64,000 nt of DNA from an uncultured Paracoccaceae bacterium (GCA_951812615.1 CATOSU010000003.1:62001-126000); one strand, 5' to 3'; positions 34,608 to 45,453 are shown, counted from the stretch's first letter. Program-made: numbers and translations. The notes: generated by a model not told the origin, from the letters alone.

Positions 34608-35066
34608 ATGGCTGACATCTGCAGTTACCTAAAGAAACACACCGAATCTCTGGTGAAGGATGTGGGGATCGAAGCTGCCTGCGAAATCACCGGGAAATCG
34701 AAGGCGACGCTGGGTCGCTATTATTCGGACAACGAAGAACATGCCGACCGGTTCATGCCGGTGGATGCCGTGGCCCGGCTGGGGCAGGTTTCAAGCTATC
34801 CGCATGTGACCAGCGCGCTGGCCGAGCTGAAGAAAATCACGCTGAGTTATGACGACCGCAAGCCGAACAAGGCGCATTCCGGCGGGGTCAATGCCGATGT
34901 GATCGCGCTGAGCCAGCGGTTCGCAATGCTGATGACCGAATATCAGCAGTCGATGGAAGACGGGATCATCACCGGCTCCGAAGCAAAACGATTGCTGAAG
35001 GAAACCCTGCTGCTGCAGCAGGTGTTGCTGGACATGAAACTGCACCTGGAAGAAGAAACCGTCTGA
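34608..35066 (+). CDS. Small HTH-like protein of unknown role
   Basis: A 152-residue protein starting at 34608 (MADICSYLKKHTESLVKDVG); three GTG codons upstream in frame are alternative starts. Residues 10-60 look like a helix-turn-helix (GIEAACEITGKSKATLGRYYSD), and residues 100-150 form a long helical tail (RFAMLMTEYQQSMEDG, EAKRLLKETLLLQQVLLD). The two-part layout resembles phage CII-like or other small DNA-binding regulators, but there is no other phage gene nearby. No exact family is recognised. Confidence 0.6.
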   Translation: MADICSYLKKHTESLVKDVGIEAACEITGKSKATLGRYYSDNEEHADRFMPVDAVARLGQVSSYPHVTSALAELKKITLSYDDRKPNKAHSGGVNADVIALSQRFAMLMTEYQQSMEDGIITGSEAKRLLKETLLLQQVLLDMKLHLEEETV

Positions 35067-35121
35067 AACGGTCCGGTCGCGGGCAGGGTCGCAGCACCGA
35101 TTGCGACCGCGCGAGCGGGTG

Positions 35122-36267
35122 TCAGCCCCGGCGTTCGACGATCACCGATCCGACCGAATAGCCGGCTCCGAAGGAGCAGATCAACCCGACATCGCCGTCG
35201 CCAAGGTCGTCCGAGTTTTGTGAAAACGCGATGATCGACCCGGCCGACGAGGTATTGGCATAGTCCTGCAGAATATTGGGCTGTTCGCCGGGCTCGTGCG
35301 TGCGGCCCAGAACCTTCTTGCCGATGAAATCGTTCATCTGCTTGTTGGCCTGGTGCAGCCACAGCCGTTTGAGCCCGGTATTATCGATACCTTCGTCCGA
35401 CATGTGAGTGCTGATGTGGTCGCTGACCAGCGGCAGCACCTCCTTGAATACCTTGCGGCCATTCTGCATGAACTGCATGTCCCGGCGGTCGCTGACGCCG
35501 GCGGGGCGGGACCGGCGCAGGAAGCCGTTATTGTTGCGGATATTGTTCGAAAACACCGTGGCGCATCGCGTGGACCGGATGGTGAAATGCGGGCCCTTTG
35601 CGTCCTCTTCGCGTTCGATCAGCGTGGCGGTGGCCACATCGCCAAAGATGAAATGGCAATCCCGGTCGCGCCATTCCAGATGGCCCGAACAGATCTCGGG
35701 GTTCACCACCAGCGCCGACCGGACAGAGCCGGAGCGGACCATGTCGGCAGCGGCCTGAATGCCGAAAGTCGCGGAGGAACAGGCGACGTTCATGTCGAAG
35801 GCAAACCCGTCGATGCCCAGCAACTGCTGAATTTCGATTGCAATGGCGGGATAGGCGCGTTCCATATTTGATGCCGCGCAGATCACCGCATCCACCGCCG
35901 AGGCATCACGCCCGGCCTGCGCCAGCGCCTTGCGCGCCGCGTCCACCGCCATTTCGGCCATGATGCCGGGTTCGTCATCGCTGCGCTGGCGTAACAGCGG
36001 ATGCATGACGTTGGGGTCCAGGATCCCGGACTTGTCCATCACGAACCGGCTTTCGATCCCCGAGGCCTTGACGATAAACGCTTCGGAGGAATGCTCTTTC
36101 GCCTCAAGCTCACCGGCGGCGATGGCATCGGCGTTCTCGGCGTTGTAGCGGTCGGCATAGGCGTTGAAGGCGAGGACCAGTTCGGCATTCGAGATGCTCT
36201 GTTGCGGGGTATAGACACCGGTACCGGTGATGGCAGGCGTATAGGTCAAGGCTGGCCCCTCAGTCAT
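35122..36267 (-). CDS. Beta-ketoacyl-ACP synthase III family enzyme
   Basis: A 381-residue thiolase-fold condensing enzyme. The nucleophile cysteine is in NVACSSATFGIQAA, the histidine in LWLHQANKQMN and the asparagine in YANTSSAGSII, so the KAS III Cys-His-Asn triad is complete. It is about 60 residues longer than E. coli FabH, with extra sequence between strands near residues 45-100. It may start fatty-acid synthesis or make a special beta-ketoacyl product; not all such long forms are FabH itself. Its promoter region would lie between it and the small lipoprotein gene, 102 bp upstream on the same strand. Confidence 0.85.
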   Translation of the reverse strand: MTEGPALTYTPAITGTGVYTPQQSISNAELVLAFNAYADRYNAENADAIAAGELEAKEHSSEAFIVKASGIESRFVMDKSGILDPNVMHPLLRQRSDDEPGIMAEMAVDAARKALAQAGRDASAVDAVICAASNMERAYPAIAIEIQQLLGIDGFAFDMNVACSSATFGIQAAADMVRSGSVRSALVVNPEICSGHLEWRDRDCHFIFGDVATATLIEREEDAKGPHFTIRSTRCATVFSNNIRNNNGFLRRSRPAGVSDRRDMQFMQNGRKVFKEVLPLVSDHISTHMSDEGIDNTGLKRLWLHQANKQMNDFIGKKVLGRTHEPGEQPNILQDYANTSSAGSIIAFSQNSDDLGDGDVGLICSFGAGYSVGSVIVERRG

Positions 36268-36369
36268 GTACTCGGGGGAACCTAGGCAAGCCGGTCGACA
36301 CCGGCAAGGGAAAGATGTTCCGGGATCTGGCCAATTGCCGGTGAATTCAGGCCAGAAAACCCCGGTTCG

Positions 36370-36447
36370 TCAGATAATCGGAACCAGCGGCACACCGCCG
36401 CAGGCGGTCAGGGCCAGAAGGGACAAAAGGGCGAGGGTCAGACGCAT
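36370..36447 (-). CDS. Tiny lipoprotein, 25 residues
   Basis: The frame is a bare lipoprotein signal: MRLTLALLSLLALTACGG then six more residues (VPLVPII, partly). The lipobox LTAC places the lipidated cysteine at residue 16, leaving only a ten-residue mature peptide. AAGGA sits nine bases before the ATG at 36447. Entericidin-like or similar tiny lipoproteins are commonly missed by annotation. It lies between carB and the KAS III gene on the same strand. Confidence 0.65.
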   Translation of the reverse strand: MRLTLALLSLLALTACGGVPLVPII

Positions 36448-36521
36448 CTCGGCGATCCTTGGTTTTTTCGATCGCGCGAAAGATGCCGGCAGAATGTGGC
36501 AGGATTGCGGCGAGGGGTGCA

Positions 36522-36575
36522 GCGGCCGGTTCCGGACCGGCCGCAGGGTAGGATGGGTGATATCACCCATCCTAC
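36522..36575. repeat. Adjacent hairpins downstream of carB, one a perfect 28-bp palindrome
   Basis: GCGGCCGGT/ACCGGCCGC (36522-36544) is a 9-bp stem with a 5-base loop. Next, 36548-36575 is a perfect palindrome with half-site GTAGGATGGGTGAT. There is no T-run, so this may be a 3' stabiliser or a dispersed repeat. The GTAGG(A/G)TGGG theme recurs in many proteobacterial genomes as extragenic palindromes, from memory. Confidence 0.75.
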
Positions 36576-36606
36576 GTCCTGTAGGTTTCGGAATGCCCCG
36601 CGCGCG

Positions 36607-39600
36607 TCACGCCTGAAGCGATTTCACCCCGACATCGCCCTCGGCCTGCGCCTTGATCGCCAGCGCGGCGGCGTGGCTGCCGGCGGCGGTGGTAAAGTAC
36701 GGGATCCTGTCGTAGAGCGCGATGGAGCGGATGGATTTGCTGTCTTCCACCGCCTGCGCCCCTTCGGTCGAATTCATCACCAGCTGCACGCCGCCGTTCT
36801 TCATCAGGTCGGTCACGTCCGGGCGGCCCTCGTAGACCTTGTTAACCACGTCGCAGGGCACACCATGCCCGGCCAGCCAGCCCTGCGTGCCGCGCGTCGC
36901 CACCAGCGCAAAGCCCAGTTCGGTCAGTGTCTGCGCGGCTTCCAGCATCTGCGCGGTCTTGTCGGCGTCCCTGATCGACAGGAAGGCACAGCCTTCGGCC
37001 GGCAGGACCATCCCGGCCCCCATCTGCGCCTTGAGGAAGGCCCGCGGGAAATCGCGGTCCCAGCCCATGACTTCACCGGTCGAGCGCATCTCGGGCCCGA
37101 GGATCGTGTCGACACCGGGGAACCGGGCAAAGGGCATCACCGCTTCCTTGACCGAGAACCACGGCATGTCCGGGTCGGCGAGCGTCATCGGGTCGGCCAG
37201 CGGCAGCGTGGTGTCGTAATCCGCGTTGCCGTCATAGGGCGGGCGCAGCGGGAAGGTCGAAAGCGGCTCACCGGCCATAACGCGGGCGGCAATCGACGCG
37301 ATGGCGCTGTCGGTGGCCTTGGCCACGAAAGGCACGGTGCGCGAGGCCCGCGGGTTGACTTCGATCAGGTAGATCTCGCCATCCTTGACCGCGAACTGCA
37401 CGTTCATCAGCCCGACAACACCAAGGTTCAGCGCCAGCGCCGTGGTTTGTTTCTTGACCTCTTCGATGGTGTCGTCAGACAGCGAATACGGGGGCAGCGA
37501 ACAGGCGCTGTCGCCGGAATGCACGCCGGCTTCCTCGATATGCTGCATGATGCCGGCAACGTGAACCCGCTGACCGTCGCACAGCGCGTCGACATCCAGT
37601 TCCACCGCGCCGTCCAGATAATTGTCCAGCAGCACCGGGCTGTCGCCGGAAACGACAACGGCCTCAGAGATATAGCGTTCAAGCTGTGCTTGATCGCGGA
37701 CGATCTCCATCGCGCGACCGCCCAGAACGTAAGACGGGCGGATCACCAGCGGGAAGCCGATGCCGGCGGCGATCTCCAGCGCTTCGGCGTCGGAATGGGC
37801 AATCCCGTTGACCGGCTGCTTAAGCTCCAGTTTCTGCACCAGTTGCTGAAACCGTTCGCGGTCTTCGGCCAGATCGATGGCGTCCGGCGTTGTACCGAGG
37901 ATCGGGATCCCGGCATCGTGCAGGGCATTGGCCAGCTTCAGCGGTGTCTGGCCGCCAAACTGCACGATGACGCCGTGCAGGGTGCCGTTTTCCTGCTCGA
38001 CCCGCAGGATTTCCATCACATGTTCAAAGGTCAGGGGCTCGAAATACAGCCGGTCCGACGTGTCGTAATCGGTGCTGACTGTCTCAGGATTGCAGTTGAC
38101 CATGATGGTCTCATAGCCCGCATCCGTCAGGGCGAAACAGGCGTGGCAGCAGCAATAGTCGAACTCGATACCCTGACCGATCCGGTTGGGCCCCCCGCCG
38201 AGGATGACCACTTTCTTGCGGTCTGCCGGGCGGGCTTCGCATTCGACCTCGCCCAGAACCGGGGATTCGTAGGTGGAATACATATAAGGCGTCTGCGCCT
38301 CGAACTCGGCCGCGCAGGTGTCGATGCGTTTGAAGACGGCCGTGACGCCCAGCGCGGTCCGGGCCCGGCGGATGTCATCTTCTGCACGGTCCGTCAGCCG
38401 GCCCAGCCGGGCATCGGAAAAGCCCATCATCTTGACGGCGCGCATGCCGTGCGCGGTCTCGGGCAGGCCGTCCCGGCACAGGTCGCGTTCGGCTTCGACA
38501 ATCTCGCGGATGCGCGACAGGAACCACGGGTCGAATTTGGTGACCGCCTGAATCTCGTCGTTACTCAGCCCGTGGCGCATCGCCTGCGCGATGGTGCGCA
38601 ACCGGTCCGGGGTCTGCTGGCTGATGGCCTTGATCACCGCGGCCCTGTCATCGGCGTCTTCCCACGGACCGGTAGCAAGGCCGGGGATCGCCACCTCGTC
38701 GAACCCGGTCAGGCCGGTTTCCATCGACGCCAGCGCTTTTTGCAGCGATTCATGAATGGTGCGGCCGATCGACATGACCTCGCCCACCGATTTCATCGCG
38801 GTGGTCAGATAAGGTTCGCTGCCCGGGAACTTTTCAAAGGCAAAGCGTGGGATCTTGGTTACGACATAGTCGATGGTCGGCTCAAAGCTGGCCGGGGTGA
38901 CCTTGGTGATGTCGTTGTCCAGCTCGTCCAGCGTGTAGCCAACCGCCAGTTTCGCCGCGATCTTGGCAATCGGAAAACCGGTGGCCTTGGACGCCAGAGC
39001 GGAAGACCGGGACACCCGCGGGTTCATCTCGATCACGACCATGCGTCCGTCCGCCGGGTTCACGGCCCATTGCACGTTGGACCCGCCGGTTTCGACGCTG
39101 ATCTCGCGCAGCACGGCGATCGAGCCGTTGCGCATGATCTGGTATTCCTTGTCGGTCAGCGTCAGGGCCGGGGCAACGGTGATCGAGTCACCCGTATGCA
39201 CACCCATCGGATCGACGTTTTCGATGGAACAGACGATGATCGCGTTGTCCGCCTTGTCGCGGACGACCTCCATTTCAAATTCCTTCCAGCCCAGCAGGCT
39301 TTCGTCGATCAGGATCTGCCCCACCGGAGAGGCATCCATCCCCGAGCGGCAGAAATGGACATAATCTTCGCGGTTGTAGGCAACACCGCCACCTGTCCCG
39401 CCGAGGGTGAAGGCCGGGCGGATGATCGCCGGCAGCCCGATGTCCTCGAGCGCGTCCAGAGCCACCTGCAGGCCGGCCTCCAGATCAAAGCTGGTTTCGG
39501 TCTTGGGCGCGGTCACAATGGTGGCCCGCGGGTTTTCCAGCCCGATCCGATCCATCGCCTCGCGGAACAGCTTGCGGTCTTCGGCCATTTCGATGGCATC

Positions 39601-39960
39601 GCGCTTGGCCCCGATCATCTCGACGCCGAACTCTTCCAGCACGCCCATTTCTTCCAGCGCGAGCGAGGTGTTCAGCCCCGTCTGCCCGCCCATTGTGGGC
39701 AACAGCGCGTCGGGGCGTTCCTTTTCAATGATCTTGGCGACCACGTCGGGCGTTATCGGTTCGATATAGGTGGCATCGGCCAGTTCCGGGTCGGTCATGA
39801 TGGTGGCCGGGTTGGAATTGACGAGGATCACCCGGTACCCTTCTTCGCGCAGTGCCTTGCAGGCCTGGGCGCCGGAATAGTCGAATTCACAGGCCTGGCC
39901 GATGATGATGGGTCCGGCCCCGATGATCATGATCGATTGAATATCGGTTCTTTTTGGCAT
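36607..39960 (-). CDS. carB: Carbamoyl-phosphate synthase large subunit
   Basis: An 1117-residue enzyme making carbamoyl phosphate from bicarbonate, ammonia and two ATP. The start at 39960 gives [30 protein letters not shown], the standard opening; 16 extra codons upstream are unneeded. The two ATP-grasp halves are visible, the second beginning around [23 protein letters not shown]. The ATP-grasp block of each half (for example SVEEALAAV-like region) and the C-terminal MGS allosteric domain are present in full. carA is not adjacent; the neighbours on this strand are unrelated. Confidence 0.96.
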   Translation of the reverse strand: MPKRTDIQSIMIIGAGPIIIGQACEFDYSGAQACKALREEGYRVILVNSNPATIMTDPELADATYIEPITPDVVAKIIEKERPDALLPTMGGQTGLNTSLALEEMGVLEEFGVEMIGAKRDAIEMAEDRKLFREAMDRIGLENPRATIVTAPKTETSFDLEAGLQVALDALEDIGLPAIIRPAFTLGGTGGGVAYNREDYVHFCRSGMDASPVGQILIDESLLGWKEFEMEVVRDKADNAIIVCSIENVDPMGVHTGDSITVAPALTLTDKEYQIMRNGSIAVLREISVETGGSNVQWAVNPADGRMVVIEMNPRVSRSSALASKATGFPIAKIAAKLAVGYTLDELDNDITKVTPASFEPTIDYVVTKIPRFAFEKFPGSEPYLTTAMKSVGEVMSIGRTIHESLQKALASMETGLTGFDEVAIPGLATGPWEDADDRAAVIKAISQQTPDRLRTIAQAMRHGLSNDEIQAVTKFDPWFLSRIREIVEAERDLCRDGLPETAHGMRAVKMMGFSDARLGRLTDRAEDDIRRARTALGVTAVFKRIDTCAAEFEAQTPYMYSTYESPVLGEVECEARPADRKKVVILGGGPNRIGQGIEFDYCCCHACFALTDAGYETIMVNCNPETVSTDYDTSDRLYFEPLTFEHVMEILRVEQENGTLHGVIVQFGGQTPLKLANALHDAGIPILGTTPDAIDLAEDRERFQQLVQKLELKQPVNGIAHSDAEALEIAAGIGFPLVIRPSYVLGGRAMEIVRDQAQLERYISEAVVVSGDSPVLLDNYLDGAVELDVDALCDGQRVHVAGIMQHIEEAGVHSGDSACSLPPYSLSDDTIEEVKKQTTALALNLGVVGLMNVQFAVKDGEIYLIEVNPRASRTVPFVAKATDSAIASIAARVMAGEPLSTFPLRPPYDGNADYDTTLPLADPMTLADPDMPWFSVKEAVMPFARFPGVDTILGPEMRSTGEVMGWDRDFPRAFLKAQMGAGMVLPAEGCAFLSIRDADKTAQMLEAAQTLTELGFALVATRGTQGWLAGHGVPCDVVNKVYEGRPDVTDLMKNGGVQLVMNSTEGAQAVEDSKSIRSIALYDRIPYFTTAAGSHAAALAIKAQAEGDVGVKSLQA

Positions 39961-40298
39961 GCCCGGCCTTTCATAGTCGCGCGACTCGGGGCGCGCGTCG
40001 ACGCCCAAATTGTCCTGCGTTATAGGGATGGGCCGGAAAGGTGCAAGGGGCGTTTGGCGGCGCTTGCCGGGGCCGTGCGGCGGCGTGCGACGCGAATTGC
40101 GGCACGGGGTGAGGGGCAGGCATACCCCGCGCGCACCCTATCTGATGCAGGTATCCGAAGGAGCGGCTCACCCATGGCGGGAAAATCCGCAACGGGTCAT
40201 AATTTTGTTACGTATCGGTGGCGAATTCGATCCGATTGTTGTTCAATGAGGGGTGTACAGGAACGAAGTAAGGCGGCAGCGTTGCCGGGATCGCCAAA
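39961..40298. other. Divergent intergenic region between carB and the SLC13 permease
   Basis: No convincing gene in these 338 bases; frames on the minus strand (39971-40192) look like noise. It should carry promoters for both flanking genes. No attenuator, riboswitch or clear operator was recognised. Confidence 0.45.
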
Positions 40299-42179
40299 GT
40301 GCAAATCGAGCTGACAATCGAGATGATGGCGGTTCTGGCTGTACTGGCAGTCACCATCCTGCTTTTCATCACCGAGATTTTCCGGGTGGATTTCACCGCC
40401 ATCCTCGTCATGATCTCTTTGGGACTGCTGTCGCAGCTTCCGGGACTGGACAATCTCGCGGACCCGTCCCGGCTGTTCGAAGGGTTCGCGTCGAACGCGG
40501 TCATATCGATCATTGCCGTCATGATAATCGGTGCCGGGCTGGACCGGACCGGGCTGATGAGCAAGGTGGCATCGGTGATCCTGAAATACGGCGGCAAGAC
40601 CGAGTTTCGGATCATTCCCATTATCTCGGGAACTGTCGGGCTGATCTCGAGTTTCATGCAGAACGTTGGCGCCGCGGCGCTTTTCCTGCCGGTGGTCAGC
40701 CGGATTTCGGTGCGGACCGAACTGCCGCTCAGCCGTCTGCTGATGCCGATGGGTTTCTGCGCCATTCTGGGTGGCACGGTGACGATGGTGGGGTCTTCGC
40801 CGCTGATCCTGCTCAACGACCTGATCGTCACCTCGAACGAAACCCTGCCCGAAGGCGCGAAGATGGAGATGTTTTCGCTCTTTTCCGTAACGCCGGTCGG
40901 GTTGTGCCTGATCCTGACCGGGATCCTCTATTTCATGTTTCTGGGGCGCTGGGTTCTGCCCAACCGCGGAAACAAGCAGGAGGGCAGCAGCGGTCAGTCG
41001 GTCGGTGAATACCTCAAGAATATCTACGGGCTGAAATCCGATCTGGTCGAAGTCGTCGTGCCCGATGGGTCCATCCTGCGCGGCCACACCTTTGCCGACA
41101 TCATGCTTGCGCATAACCTTTATATCATCGGGTCTTACCATCGTGGTCAGCGCTGGTTCACACCGGTCCTGACGACCGAGGTGCAGGACCCGTGCCGGCT
41201 GGCCATCATGGGCAGGCGCAAGGTCATACAGGAAATGGCGGACGATTACGGCCTGCAGATCCTGCCGGAACTCGACATTTTTGCCGAGGCTTACGCGCCG
41301 ACAGTGGCCGGGGTGGCCGAGGTGGTGATCCCGCCGGACAGCGACCTGATCGGCAAGACCGCCCGCGATGTGCTGATGCGAAAGACTTACGGTCTGGGCC
41401 TGCTGGCCATCCACCGTGGCGGCGAAACGCTGAGCCTTGTCGAAACCGAGGAACACGAAGCCACCAATGTCAGCCGCGAACCGTTTCGCGCCGGCGACAC
41501 GCTGGTTGCGTTTACCGCGTGGGACAGTCTGGCGCGGTTGACCAAGGACCGGAATTTCGTTGTCGTCACCAGCGATTTCCCGATGGAAGAAATGCGCCCG
41601 AACAAGGTGCTTTGGGCGCTGCTGTTTTTTGTCATCTCGGTGTCGCTGATCCTGTTTTCCGACCTGAGGCTGTCGCTGGCGTTGCTGGTCGGTGCCGGTG
41701 GTATGATTGCCACCAATGTTCTGCGCATTGACGAAGCCTACGAGGCCGTCAGCTGGCCCACGGTGTTTCTGCTGGCCAGCCTCATACCGCTGGGTCAGGC
41801 GGTGCAGAATACCGGAACCGCGGGATGGATCGCGCAACAGATCCTCGCCCTGCTGGATGGCTGGCCCATCTGGGGGCTGCAGGCCGGCGTTGCCGTGCTG
41901 GCCACGGTGTTCACGCTGGTGATGTCGAATGTCGGTGCGACCGTGTTGCTTGTGCCGCTGGCGGTGTCGATCGCGATGGCCGCGGGCGGCGATCCGGCAA
42001 TCTTTGCGCTGACGGTGGCGATCTCGACCTCGAATTCCTTCCTGATCCCGACCCATCAGGTCAACGCGCTGATCATGGGGCCCGCGGGTTACAAGGTGAC
42101 CGATTTCCTCAAGAGCGGCGGGATCATGACGGTGCTGTTTCTGGTGGTTTCGCTGGCGGTGATGGCGGTCGTCTTCTGA
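40299..42179 (+). CDS. SLC13/DASS-family permease with two RCK_C domains
   Basis: A 626-residue membrane protein opening with GTG at 40299. Two hydrophobic blocks (residues 10-210 and 425-626) flank a hydrophilic middle of about 200 residues containing two TrkA-C/RCK_C-like units, each with a strand pair (VEVVVPDGSILRGHTFADIM and AEVVIPPDSDLIGKTARDVL). The helical hairpins show FMQNVGAAALFLPVV and VMSNVGATVLLVPLAV, the repeated asparagine-based sodium/anion sites of the DASS family. Relatives carry sulfate, tellurite or dicarboxylates; substrate cannot be settled here. It is separated from carB by 338 bp and converges with cfa. Confidence 0.88.
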   Translation: MQIELTIEMMAVLAVLAVTILLFITEIFRVDFTAILVMISLGLLSQLPGLDNLADPSRLFEGFASNAVISIIAVMIIGAGLDRTGLMSKVASVILKYGGKTEFRIIPIISGTVGLISSFMQNVGAAALFLPVVSRISVRTELPLSRLLMPMGFCAILGGTVTMVGSSPLILLNDLIVTSNETLPEGAKMEMFSLFSVTPVGLCLILTGILYFMFLGRWVLPNRGNKQEGSSGQSVGEYLKNIYGLKSDLVEVVVPDGSILRGHTFADIMLAHNLYIIGSYHRGQRWFTPVLTTEVQDPCRLAIMGRRKVIQEMADDYGLQILPELDIFAEAYAPTVAGVAEVVIPPDSDLIGKTARDVLMRKTYGLGLLAIHRGGETLSLVETEEHEATNVSREPFRAGDTLVAFTAWDSLARLTKDRNFVVVTSDFPMEEMRPNKVLWALLFFVISVSLILFSDLRLSLALLVGAGGMIATNVLRIDEAYEAVSWPTVFLLASLIPLGQAVQNTGTAGWIAQQILALLDGWPIWGLQAGVAVLATVFTLVMSNVGATVLLVPLAVSIAMAAGGDPAIFALTVAISTSNSFLIPTHQVNALIMGPAGYKVTDFLKSGGIMTVLFLVVSLAVMAVVF

Positions 42180-42197
42180 CGAAGGGCTGCGGTGACA

Positions 42198-42219
42198 AAC
42201 CCGGCACCTGTGCCGGGTT
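42198..42219. terminator. Bidirectional terminator between the SLC13 permease and cfa
   Basis: AACCCGGCA (42198-42206) and TGCCGGGTT (42211-42219) form a perfect 9-bp stem with a 4-base loop between convergent genes. Short T-containing tails follow on both strands. Confidence 0.75.
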
Positions 42220-42230
42220 CGCCGTTGTTT

Positions 42231-43460
42231 CTACTCCGCGGCCTTCTGCCGATAGACTGACGCGTTGTCATAGAGGTAGTCGCGGGTCAGCGGCACGGCG
42301 TTCCGCTTGTGGCCCAGCTGAAACTGGAACACGCACTGATCCGATTCCTCGAACACCATGATGCAGGCCACCAGATAGAATCGCCACATCCGGACGAACC
42401 TCTCATCATACATGGCCCGCACCCGCGGCAGCTGTTGTTCGAACCGCTGCAGCCAGTGGCGCAGGGTCATGGCGTAGTGCAGCCGCAGGCTTTCGATATC
42501 GAGGTTCCACAACCCGGTCCGGCCCACCGGAGCCACCACCTCTTCCAGAGACGGAACATATCCGCCCGGAAAAATGTACTTGTTCAGCCACGGGGACTGA
42601 GTCGTCGGCCGGCCATTACGTCCGATGGAATGAATCAGCGCCACACCATCCGGAGACAGAAGATCCGCGACCTTGGAAAAATACTGTTGCAGGTGGGGTG
42701 CACCGACATGTTCCAGCATGCCAACAGAGACGATCCGGTCGAATTTCTCGGTCAGCGCCCGGTAATCCTGCATCCGGAAATCGGTCTGGCCCTCCAGCCC
42801 GGCGGCCGCGGCCCGACGGCGGGCGGTGGCCAGTTGATTTTCGGACAAGGTGACACCGGTGACATGTGCCCCGAAATCGCCCGCCAGTGTCAGCGCCATG
42901 CCGCCCCAGCCACAGCCGATGTCCAGCACCCGCATACCGGGCTCAATACAGAGCTTCTGAGCGATGTGGTTCTTCTTCGCCTTCTGTGCCTCTTCCAGCG
43001 TCGCGTCGGGATTGGCGAAGTAAGCGCAGCTGTACTGCATGTCGCTGTCCAGAAAGAGACGATAGAATTCATCTGAAATGTCATAGTGATGCGCCACGTT
43101 GGACCGGGAACGACGCGCGGTGTTCCGCATTGCAGGTCCGCGAACGGCAAACCGTAGCCGTTCCACCGCACGGGTCCAGCCAGGCAGCAACCCGGACCGG
43201 GAATTTCGGACCGCCAGCTGCATAACATCCGCCAGCGAACTGCCATCCGTGGTTAGCGTGCCGTCCATATAGCCTTCGCCGAAACCCAGCTCCGGGTGCA
43301 GGCAAAGCGCGCGTAACGTTGATGTGTCATGGATCTGGATGGCACCGGATGGCGTTCCACCGGGTCCGTATCGTCTGACCCTTCCATCCGGGAATGTGAC
43401 AGACAGCTCACCCTCGACGATGAGCCTCGACATTGTCTTATCGAAAACGGCAGCCCACAT
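42231..43460 (-). CDS. cfa: Cyclopropane-fatty-acyl-phospholipid synthase
   Basis: A 409-residue SAM-dependent enzyme that adds a methylene bridge to unsaturated phospholipid acyl chains. The ATG at 43460 (MWAAVFDKTMSRLIVEG) is preferred; an upstream frame of 31 codons lacks family resemblance. The SAM motif is VLDIGCGWGGMALTLA, preceded by NVAHHYDISDEFYRLFLD; the C-terminal part contains GGYVPSLEEV and the region around WNLDIESLRLHYAMTLRHW. The distal part KNHIAQKLCIEPG is also typical. It stands alone, facing aspS across 182 bp. Confidence 0.94.
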   Translation of the reverse strand: MWAAVFDKTMSRLIVEGELSVTFPDGRVRRYGPGGTPSGAIQIHDTSTLRALCLHPELGFGEGYMDGTLTTDGSSLADVMQLAVRNSRSGLLPGWTRAVERLRFAVRGPAMRNTARRSRSNVAHHYDISDEFYRLFLDSDMQYSCAYFANPDATLEEAQKAKKNHIAQKLCIEPGMRVLDIGCGWGGMALTLAGDFGAHVTGVTLSENQLATARRRAAAAGLEGQTDFRMQDYRALTEKFDRIVSVGMLEHVGAPHLQQYFSKVADLLSPDGVALIHSIGRNGRPTTQSPWLNKYIFPGGYVPSLEEVVAPVGRTGLWNLDIESLRLHYAMTLRHWLQRFEQQLPRVRAMYDERFVRMWRFYLVACIMVFEESDQCVFQFQLGHKRNAVPLTRDYLYDNASVYRQKAAE

Positions 43461-43579
43461 GGTCTGGCCCCCCCCTCTCGTATTGCACCGCCTCCTCCAA
43501 GGCGCGGCGCGTACATTACACGAACCCGCAGAAAACGTGAATACCGTACACAATCGGGGCGTTGTCGGTGCACTGCCCC

Positions 43580-43608
43580 TTGACTTCGCTCATATAGCAC
43601 GGTGTATC
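43580..43608 (+). promoter_or_regulatory. Candidate sigma-70 promoter of aspS
   Basis: TTGACT (43580-43585) and TGTATC (43603-43608) with a 17-bp spacer, 35 bp before the aspS start. The -35 box is good, the -10 box weak. Confidence 0.45.
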
Positions 43609-43642
43609 GGCGCGACCAAATCCGCCCCCGAAAGGACAAACC

Positions 43643-45418
43643 ATGCATCCCTATCGCAGCCATTCCTGCGCCGAACTGACTGCCGCGAATGTCGGCGATA
43701 CCGTCCGGCTGTCAGGCTGGGTCCATCGGGTGCGCGACCATGGCGGGGTTCTGTTCATCGACCTGCGCGATCACTACGGCATGACGCAGGTTCTGTGCGA
43801 CCCGGACAGCCCCGTGTTCAACGCGGTCGAGAACGTGCGCAGCGAATGGTGCATCCGCATCGACGGCAACGTGAAGGCGCGGGACCCGGAGCTGGTGAAC
43901 CCAAAGATCCCGACCGGCGAGGTCGAGGTGTTCATCCGCGACATGGAAGTTCTGGGCGCCGCCAATGAATTGCCGCTGATGGTGTTCGGCGATCAGGAAT
44001 ACCCGGAAGAAACCCGCCTGCGGTACCGGTATCTGGACCTGCGCCGCGATGCGATGCAGAAAAGCATGACGCTGCGGTCCGACGTGGTGGCCTCGATCCG
44101 GCGGCGCATGTGGGATCAGGACTTTCGCGAATATCAGACACCGGTGATCACCGCCTCCTCGCCCGAGGGCGCGCGCGACTTTCTGGTGCCGTCGCGCCTG
44201 CACCCGGGCAAGTTCTATGCCCTGCCGCAGGCGCCGCAACAGTTCAAGCAGCTGATCATGGTTTCGGGCTTTGACAAGTATTTTCAGATCGCGCCATGTT
44301 TTCGCGACGAGGACCCGCGCGCCGACCGGTCGCCGACGGATTTCTATCAGCTCGACATGGAGATGTCCTTTGTCACCCAGCAGGACGTGTTTGACGCGGT
44401 CCAGCCGGTGCTGCGCGGGATATTCGAAGAGTTCGGCGGCGGTCGAAAGGTTGATCAGGACTGGCCGCAGATTTCCTATGCCGATGCCGCGCTGTGGTAC
44501 GGCACCGACAAGCCGGACCTGCGCAACCCGATCAAGATGAGCCGGGTCAGCGAACATTTTGCCGGCGGTGGCTTTGCCATCTTTGCCAAACTGCTGGAAC
44601 ATGAAGGTACCGAAATCCGCGCCATCCCGGCACCCGGCGGCGGCTCACGCAAATTCTGCGACCGGATGAATGCCTTTGCCCAGAAAGAGGGCCTGCCGGG
44701 GATGGGCTATATCTTCTGGCGCGATCAGGGCAACGGGATGGAAGCCGCCGGTCCGCTGGCCAAGAACATCGGTCCCGAGCGAACCGAGGCGATCCGGCAA
44801 CAGCTTGGGCTGGATGTCGGCGATGCCGCGTTCTTCCTCGGCGGCAAGCCGGCGGCGTTCGAACGGGTTGCGGCCAAGGCGCGTGACACCATCGGCACGG
44901 AACTGAAACTGACCGAGCAGGACCGCTTCGCCTTTGCCTGGATCGTGGATTTCCCGATCTATGAAAAGGACGAGGAAACCGGCGCCGTTGATTTCGAACA
45001 TAACCCGTTTTCCATGCCGCAGGGGGGTATGGCGGCGCTGGAAGGCGACCCGCTGGATGTCCGCGGCTATCAGTACGACCTTGCCTGCAACGGCTATGAA
45101 ATCGTGTCCGGCGCGATCCGGAACCACAAGCCCGAGATCATGCTGAAGGCCTTCGAACTGGCCGGTTACGGCGAGGACGAGGTCAAGAACCGCTTCGGCG
45201 CGCTCTACAGCGCTTTCCACTATGGCGCCCCGCCGCACGGGGGCTGTGCCGCCGGGATCGACCGGATCGTGATGCTGCTGGCGGACACGGCAAACATCCG
45301 CGAGGTCATCATGTTCCCGATGAACCAGCGCGCCGAAGACCTGATGATGGCCGCCCCGTCCGATCCGACCAGCGACCAGCTCATGGAGCTGGGCCTGCGG
45401 GTGGTGGAACAGGACTGA
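43643..45418 (+). CDS. aspS: Aspartyl-tRNA synthetase
   Basis: A 591-residue class II synthetase. The OB-fold anticodon domain spans residues 1-105 ([23 protein letters not shown]). Motif 2 is in [19 protein letters not shown], and motif 3 is [15 protein letters not shown], preceded by the bacterial insertion domain around residues 290-420. Length and layout are the bacterial D-type. The start follows GAAAGGA at 43633. No gatCAB genes are in view, so whether it is discriminating cannot be judged. Confidence 0.96.
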   Translation: MHPYRSHSCAELTAANVGDTVRLSGWVHRVRDHGGVLFIDLRDHYGMTQVLCDPDSPVFNAVENVRSEWCIRIDGNVKARDPELVNPKIPTGEVEVFIRDMEVLGAANELPLMVFGDQEYPEETRLRYRYLDLRRDAMQKSMTLRSDVVASIRRRMWDQDFREYQTPVITASSPEGARDFLVPSRLHPGKFYALPQAPQQFKQLIMVSGFDKYFQIAPCFRDEDPRADRSPTDFYQLDMEMSFVTQQDVFDAVQPVLRGIFEEFGGGRKVDQDWPQISYADAALWYGTDKPDLRNPIKMSRVSEHFAGGGFAIFAKLLEHEGTEIRAIPAPGGGSRKFCDRMNAFAQKEGLPGMGYIFWRDQGNGMEAAGPLAKNIGPERTEAIRQQLGLDVGDAAFFLGGKPAAFERVAAKARDTIGTELKLTEQDRFAFAWIVDFPIYEKDEETGAVDFEHNPFSMPQGGMAALEGDPLDVRGYQYDLACNGYEIVSGAIRNHKPEIMLKAFELAGYGEDEVKNRFGALYSAFHYGAPPHGGCAAGIDRIVMLLADTANIREVIMFPMNQRAEDLMMAAPSDPTSDQLMELGLRVVEQD

Positions 45419-45453
45419 GCGACGGAAACCTGCCGATTGAGCGTATCAGGTGT

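Noticed and set aside
36496-40314. A 1272-codon open frame antisense to carB
   Set aside because: Composition (Arg/Gly/Asp/His-rich, no motifs) is the mirror of a high-GC coding gene; carB is certain on the other strand.
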